The notes under the pieces: model-generated
Told to the model about the DNA's origin: nothing
Database searches by the model: none
The model's input: only the letters and a program-made list of their open reading frames with translations
Assembly: GCA_933228895.1 (NCBI GenBank)
Contig: OW121848.1
Span: forward strand, 86,881,470-86,945,469
DNA length: 64,000 bases
Direction: 5' to 3'
DNA from: Platycnemis pennipes
Taxonomy: Eukaryota > Arthropoda > Insecta > Odonata > Platycnemididae
Shown: in pieces, positions 58,000 to 64,000 of the stretch
Layout: each line of letters starts with the position of its first letter
How positions within the stretch are numbered: the stretch's first letter is position 1
Program-made: the position numbers and the translations under genes

Positions 58000-58560
58000 G
58001 GGGAGGAAGTCCTCACCGTTTTTTTCCTGGCTGGTGGCGGCCCAAAGTGGACATTTTGCCGAGGATACGGGAAAGAGATAAGGAAAGTGAATGAGAGGGG
58101 GGAATAAAAGGGGTCGAATAAACGAGGGTATTAAAAGGGCGGGAAGGGAGGGAGGGAAGAGGAAGAGGGCAAGGGTGGTAGGAAGAAAGGGACGAAGCGG
58201 ATAGAGTTGGTTGCGGGGGCGCCTTTCGCTCTCCTGTGAACGAGCCGTGGAGGAAGAAGGGCGGGAGAGAATGACAGGAGAGGGTGACGGGGGCTCGGTG
58301 CGTGACTCGCTGCGGGGGAGACGCATATCTCCCGGGCGTGTCCACCTATTCCTCCTCCGCTCGTATTTCACGTTTTCCGAGGGTCCTCTCTCACGCGATG
58401 TGGAGACCTGCCAGCCCTCCCCACTCCCCTCCGCCCCACTCTCCGCCTTTATGCGCCCCGGGGGGAATGACTCTGGTCCTCCCTGCATCTCATTTATCTC
58501 CCCAACCCACCAGAGCAATCCCTCAGGAGAGGCGCACAATCGATTCCTAGCGTCTTTGTA
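58000..58560. other. GC-rich island, purine-rich then pyrimidine-rich
   Basis: The + strand is G/A-rich at 58080-58280 and C/T-rich at 58340-58460. Frames up to 196 codons (58539-57949, minus) are low-complexity serine/proline/arginine translations without motifs. Confidence 0.55.
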
Positions 58561-58750
58561 AACACAAAAAAAGTTTCAATTAGTTTTGTTAGATTCCAAA
58601 TTTGCTACACCACTGGATCGTTACGTCCGTCGGAGTCATGGGATGTGGCAGTTAAGATCTCCCATCAGTAGAAACTATTTATAGTAATTTACTCGAAAAG
58701 TTTCTGGATATTTTTTCTTCGAAAGCTTAATCACTCTTATCCTACGTTTT

Positions 58751-58825
58751 CATCTACATCTACGAAATACCCTGCAAACCACCATGAATGTGTGTGGCAG
58801 GGGGTGAATTCACACCAAATTCTTC
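58751..58825 (-). repeat. Solo 3' end of an A/B-type element
   Basis: CATCTACATCTACGAAATAC, then the hairpin CCTGCAAACCACCATGAATG and TGTGTGGCAGGGGG, then TGAATTCACACCAAAT. Both stem halves are preserved although loop bases differ from other copies. Confidence 0.7.
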
Positions 58826-59088
58826 TTTATAATCTGCAGAAATAATCTTGATTTTCATCATTTCTGTTTTCAAGTCTGTTTCCGGACTAATAGGTACTTT
58901 AAGGTACAGGGTTGGTAATAGAAACGAAGGGAGGAAGGGTGGAGTGAAACCCGGCGTCGGCATTAGCCTACTCTTCAGGGAAAGGCACTAAGGGGATCAC
59001 GGTTTAACGTCTCACCCGACGGACGGAGTATTACGCTCGTATGTTCTCCACAGCATACTCAAATAGTTTAGCAACAAAAATACCTTCT

Positions 59089-59153
59089 ACGGTCAGGGTT
59101 TGAATCCGGACCCTCCTGGAGAGAGGCCAGTACTCACCACTCCACCAACCCTG
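59089..59153 (-). repeat. tRNA-derived SINE head
   Basis: On the minus strand TTGGTGGAGTGGTGAGTACTGG is followed by GGATTCAAACCCTGACC. The first resembles a tRNA D arm with box A, the second a T arm with a diverged box B. Acceptor ends do not pair. Confidence 0.55.
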
Positions 59154-59791
59154 TCCCAATTCAATCTTGGTTTTCAGTTGCTTTGAGAATCCTTAAATAC
59201 GCCGCTGTTTAGCTTTTATTTTAAATGCCTTGATCCTGCATTGTTACATCAATGTAAGTGTAATGTATTAGTCAATAAATCGTACTAGACTACTTCAGAT
59301 TATCACGTAAACTGAAGTACAGAGATATTTTAAGTTCCACCACTCTTACTTCAGAGTGTGTTCCTATTGCGAAGCACGAAATCATATTAATACGCAAGCA
59401 AAGCATTTTGACGCAAATTTTCAAATCGATTATTTAACTCAGTGGTGGTCCAGAATTTACTTAGCACGGGAAAAATCCACTTTGAATGATAAATATGCTA
59501 ATGGTAAAAATAATAAATAATTCTTTCCATCTTTAAAACAATCAGGTGAGAAATTGCTAACGTTGTGGCAGGTAGCCATTTCATTGCGTGTTAGGTTGGC
59601 CCAGCACAGAACAGTTCAATTTCATTACATCCGACTATGGCAACGATAAAAGTGAAATTAGACATGAAACCGCAAATGAAACCATAGAAGGGAGCTGCCT
59701 CTATCGCCCTAAATGTGAATGCAAGTATATATCAAGCCGTAGTGCGTAGTAATAAGTGAGCTCTTCCTTTATGTATTTTAAATTGACCCGA
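59154..59791. other. No recognised feature
   Basis: AT-rich spacer before the last family B copy. Confidence 0.45.
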
Positions 59792-60332
59792 TGTGAAGAT
59801 CGGTAGGATTAGTAAAGGGACGATACGATAATTATATTAAGGTAACCAGTCTATTAAATGAATTAAAATGGGAATCATTGTCAGATCACAGGTTGAAATT
59901 TAAACTTATTCCCTTAAACAAATTCCAAGACAATATTTTCAGTGTTGATATTAAAAATATTTTGCGAACCCCAACTTACTATGGCAGACTAGGCCATAAT
60001 CATAAAGTTAGAGAAATTGATTGCCGAACTGATATATTCAAAATTTTCTTTTTCCCTCGTACAATTAGAGATACGAATAACGGTAAATATGTCCAATCGG
60101 AGAGTAGCAATGGATAGCATTGGTAGCTGCATCTTGGTATGAGTACTTAAAGCTAATCCTACTAACAGAATGTTTTTGCAAGTTTGCTTTGCAATTTCTA
60201 TCTTTTTTAAATAATGAAGTTCTGACTAGTATATTAAAACTATTCCTTTTTATGTATGAAATGTAGTGCATGTTTGGTGAGAAATCACCCCCTGCCACGC
60301 TCCTTTGGCTTGCAGGGTATTATGTAGATGTG
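59792..60332 (+). mobile_element. Family B non-LTR fragment
   Basis: Homology begins in the QRRSARF block (GAAGATCGGTAGG). The frame from 59878 to 60117 covers SDHRLKFKLIPLNKFQDNIF, KNILRTPTYYGRLGHNHK and VREIDCRTD..FFPRTIRDT to a natural stop. Several replacements (IFKIFFF for RFKMSFF) suggest neutral decay. The hairpin has lost part of its loop (GCCACGCTCCTTTGGCTTGC) and only one TAGATG unit remains. Confidence 0.75.
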
Positions 60333-61078
60333 ATAGCCTCCTACACAGCTTAGTCCGCGAATGACTGTAACATGTGGGCCCAAAGAGATACGCGGTAACC
60401 GTTCAAATTAATTAGTGTTGAAACTATTAATTATGTGTAATGCATAAATAAACAGCAAATTCCTATCAAATAAACCTTGGGGTTTATTATACAGAAAAAG
60501 AAAATCACTGAAAACAACATAAATAACTATCGAATACAAATCTTTCACCATTACTCCCATTTTCTTTAAATGTTCCACATGAACTGTAAGAGTTATCTAT
60601 ATACTTTGTTTGCCTGCAAGGAATATACATTGTTAATGATGTGGTCGAAATGTAGAGTTAAGTTAAAATATTCGACATTCACCACCACTAGGTCAATTTT
60701 TTGGGTATCAGTAGTTGTGCTCAACCCGTTGGGCCGAGTAGGTAACGATCACCAGCTACTATCCCAAAAGCGTGTGAAATGTACACGTCAGGGATAGGGG
60801 ACCAGTTCCTTTCCCTGCGGGTATTATCACCAGAATACAATGCGGTGATTACACCCGCACTAGTCTTCGGATTGGTCACAAACACTTTGTAACCAATTCA
60901 AAAGTTGGTCATTTTGGTGTGGGTGGAGATCACCAAATAGGCACATCATAAAGCCCAACTGTATGGAAAATTTACATATCAGGATAGCAAGTCCAGTCCC
61001 TTTCCTAGTATCGTCTGTGATTTAACAGGAAGATCTGGAAAATAGCCCAGATAAGGCTTGTCAGGACATGCCGGAGGG
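60333..61078. other. Unassigned; may hold the body of a SINE
   Basis: No coding signal. 60960-61078 directly precedes the tRNA-like head on the plus strand and may be the SINE's 3' body, but no second copy in the window confirms it. Confidence 0.35.
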
Positions 61079-61150
61079 CCCCTACTGGGATTTGAACCCG
61101 GCACTTACTAAAAAACAGCCAACACCCAACTCACTGAGCTCAACACCACA
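61079..61150 (-). repeat. tRNA-derived SINE head with perfect box B
   Basis: On the minus strand TGAGCTCAGTGAGTTGGG (box A-like) is followed by GGGTTCAAATCCCAG (box B GGTTCAAATCC, exact match to consensus; 61086-61099). The anticodon region contains a T-run (GCTGTTTTTTAG) that would terminate polymerase III early, so this is not a working tRNA gene. Confidence 0.65.
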
Positions 61151-61544
61151 ATGCATAGGGAATCGAAATTTTATTTAAGCTTTTGTGAGACTTTATACGG
61201 TTTCTTCAGCTTCACAAGATTTTAGTGTAGAGTTCGGAGTACATTAGTTAGAATTTAAAATACCCGCAGGTGCACGATGACTTCATAAAATAAATTTACC
61301 TAAACATGAAAATGAATTTCCACACATCAGATTAAAACTACGGATTCAAGAAGCAGATATGAAATTAAAATTCTGGATTATTTTACATTTTAGGGTTTAA
61401 GTATGCTTGAATGAAATGCTAATGTGTGTAATTCATGTGTGTAGCTTCTCTTAAATATTTCTTTGCTCTTTGGATGAAAAGTAGAATTGGTAATATGTGT
61501 CCCGCATGATATTCATTGAAATCTCTCCTTAGGTACTTCGCATT
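61151..61544. other. No recognised feature
   Basis: AT-rich spacer. Confidence 0.4.
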
Positions 61545-61631
61545 AGTAAGCGGCAATGCACGTTTGGTGATAACAAACCCCCTGACATACACCCCTGAGG
61601 TGGCTTGCAGGGTAATCGTTATGTACAGATA
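61545..61631 (+). repeat. Solo 3' end of an A/B-type element
   Basis: AATGCACGTTTGGTGATAAC, CCCCCTGACATACACCCCTG, AGGTGGCTTGCAGGG and a decayed TATGTACAGAT tail. It faces the minus-strand tail at 61705. Confidence 0.65.
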
Positions 61632-61704
61632 AAGTGAAATCAATGTCTTCTTTATGCCTAATCACAGGGGACATTAATACCTGTAGTAATCACTGAAACT
61701 TTAG

Positions 61705-61770
61705 CATCAACATCTACAAAATACCCTGCAAGACACACCATTGAGTTTTTTGGCTGGGGCAAATTTAGTA
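61705..61770 (-). repeat. Solo 3' end of an A/B-type element (diverged)
   Basis: CATCAACATCTACAAAATAC, CCTGCAAGACACACCATTG and TTTTTTGGCTGGGGC form a decayed tail and hairpin. Confidence 0.5.
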
Positions 61771-64000
61771 GAGTTCCTTCAGGTAATGATTTCGGATGAA
61801 ATGTACATTTCAGAACGAACTCAGGCAAACTCTGTTGGGGAACAATCATCAAAATTAAGGAAAGCATAAATGAACTCTCTCAGATGACGGAGAATTCAAG
61901 TACTCACAAAAAACAGTCGCGTGCACCGAAGTAAACACATCTTCCAGCGTATTACATGATGTCATGTCACGCTTTTGTACCATTATCCTTCGAACTCCTT
62001 AGCGATTGAGGACAAAAGTGAGTCTAATCATATTTTACGCAAAAGTGTAATGTGGATGCATTTTTGGTAGCAGATCTACTTCTCTTTCTTCTTTATTTTA
62101 CTTGAAATACAATTCATCTTGTCTGATTAATTGTAAATGTCTCGACACTTGTACTGGAAGAAGTGAATCAGCCTTGGCTAATAATGATAAAAAGATAACA
62201 CGCAATTCGCGTGAGCTTCCGTTTTGATCGCGACCGAATTTAATTCACAACGGCATAAAAGAAACCTTCCGTCGAAACTATCTGTCGGATGGGGAAAGAA
62301 ACATGTCTACTCAACTAACAGAAATTTTCAATTTTCCATTCTATGGGCAAGAGGAACTTTGGCTGACGCTAAAATTTTCGGGGAACCCCGTTTCCGTGTC
62401 GATTGAGTTACCGATAAATGAAAGTCGCGTCTGGGTCAGTGCGAAGGAAAAACCACAGCTTAGTCACTCCGCGCGTGTTACTTGAAAATGAAGTGTTAAT
62501 ATATGTATTCTGGTAATCTCAAGATTGACTCTTAAAAAAAATATAATGCTATTATCTGAAAAGTGAACACATTATTCATAAATCATGCGGCTATCTGCAA
62601 AATGTAAAAAAGGCATTTTCGATAAATACTTAAAAATCTGATAATGATATTCCTAAGGGGGTAACCATTGATTTGTCCCTTAACAAGTGTGGTTTCTAAG
62701 TTTTTTTTTCAGTTGTTAGCTTCATTTATTAGATGTTGGAAAACTATTACACTGTAGCTGAAGAATATAAGTAGCACTTTGACGGCTCTTCATTAAATAT
62801 ATTTCAAAACGTTCCTTTTGTAAGAGGGCTAAAATAATCTATATTTACTTTCAATAATACCTAAGGCTGGGATTGACAGTTCAACTCAAATTTCCTTCAT
62901 CACTTCAATATGGAGTGTAGGTAATAATGACTCCGAATAAACCTTTTTCGTGAATAGGGAAGACCATTCGATAAATTGTATTGAAACGGCACTGAAAATA
63001 TCCACTGAAGTGGTGTTCATTGGCTTTAACTATTAACACGGAGCATATACTAAAGAAAACTGTTCCTTGAAAAACGCAACAAATAGAATGAAAATATGTA
63101 TCATACAAACGATTCCCTATCACAATAATAATGGGTAAAAATTGAGTCGTTAATATAACAAATTACTACTAAAGTATTACAATATAGCAAAAGATGGTTG
63201 AAAGGGGATGATAAGAGTAGGAGTCTGGGTTAGAAGAAGAGAGAAATGAACAGAAAAAAGAATTTAGACAAGGTGAAGGGCTCTATTACTGTTACTTTCT
63301 CATGAGGGAATAATTTAGGACAGTGGAAATACCATTAAAAATTAGTATTCAAATGGCGGAATAGAGTGATGAAAGGCATGGGTTGTCATGAAAAAGAAAA
63401 TAAAAGGTTAAAAACCACAACCAACTGCGTCAGAATCGGGCATGGTTTCAAGGATTACGCTATTCATAGGTTAAACATCCGATTATTGGCTGTTATCTTA
63501 TGCAAGATTTTCGTTATAAATTCATGATATTGTAGACAAGGAAGTCTTACAACAACACCTTTCGTTTATTTTCCATTTCAGACTAAAAACTAATTTAAAA
63601 GAAATCATTTTCTGCTATAAAAAATTAGATTGAAAACGCTCATCTTTCGGTATCAGGACTAAACTAAAGAAACTAAACACTGGTTAGCAGAGTGCAAACT
63701 TTATATCGTGATTTTAGAGTTTTTACAATTCTGCAAAACATAAACAAGTCTCGACTTGGTTACTTTAGAAGTAGTTGTAGTCTGAGTAATGCGAGATATT
63801 TTACTTTGGATGGGTTGTTCTTAAACAGCAATACGATAATAAATACTACGCTACATAATGGACTTGAACGCAATGTACATTATTTTTCAAGGTAAAACAT
63901 CTGCAGTAGATACAAAAACATAAATTCAAACGCCGAAGAACTTAAATTGTACCTTCCATTTGAGCACTCCATCATGTCAGAAACCAAACAGCCACCCAAA
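61771..64000. other. No recognised gene
   Basis: AT-rich to the end of the window. Short frames only; no repeat or RNA signature was seen. Confidence 0.5.

Noticed and set aside
57949..58539. 196-codon minus-strand frame
   Set aside because: Proline/serine/arginine-rich product of a GC-rich island, with competing frames on the other strand and no motif.

Overview
The window is AT-rich, repeat-dense, non-bacterial DNA. There are no operons or ribosome binding sites, long stretches have no conserved reading frame, and non-LTR retrotransposon pieces, tRNA-derived SINE-like units, microsatellites and GC-rich purine/pyrimidine islands are scattered throughout. This suits intergenic or intronic DNA of a large animal genome, most likely an arthropod. 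I infer that from the Jockey/CR1-like reverse transcriptases and general repeat style. The species cannot be read from the sequence. No complete host gene, true tRNA, rRNA or CRISPR array was recognised.

Two related families of 5'-truncated non-LTR elements dominate, called A and B here. Both end in the same 3' module: a stem-loop (CCCTG-CCAC, loop, GTGG-CTTG-CAGGG) followed by a (TAGATG)n tail. Family A has a long open copy at 2567-4386 (+), flanked by an 8-bp repeat, and a second copy at 36301-37579 (-) broken by a stop codon and a 3' frameshift. Family B is older and shattered: 5133, 18695, 22915, 23858, 24549, 25437, 26737, 27440, 33595, 33975 and 59792. A third old RT copy lies at 9820-10846. 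About a dozen short 3'-end-only pieces also occur. Several copies meet tail to tail, for example 24548/24549, and one tail is nested inside another copy at 26884.

A second theme is hammerhead-ribozyme-like sequence of the kind known from Penelope-like retroelements. The copy on the minus strand at 25357-25397 keeps every core position. Decayed relatives occur at 6671-6704, 49203-49235, 43993-44024 and 52377-52406. The last two sit in long palindromes: 52-bp perfect arms at 43913-44065, and 64-bp near-perfect arms at 52334-52488. These share a left flank with the copy at 6405.

Layout: 1-2566 nondescript; 2567-5630 family A, a SINE-like unit and B; 6405-6720 hammerhead-like repeat with a tRNA-Ser-like SINE; 9820-10846 old RT; 13180 SINE; 14100-14800 GC-rich island; 18695-28712 the main B cluster, with another repeat family (C) at 27184; 29921-30256 an ORF with faint Hsp70/HSPA12 resemblance; 31000-32200 simple-sequence-rich island; 33479-34313 B cluster with a SINE; 35200-36060 GC island; 36301-37579 family A; 38300-39270 tandem repeat and GC island; 40488 family C; 42000-42510 element tails; 43870-44066, 49140-49260 and 52285-52489 hammerhead-like repeats; 58000-58560 GC island; 58751-61770 tails, B and SINEs; the rest unremarkable.
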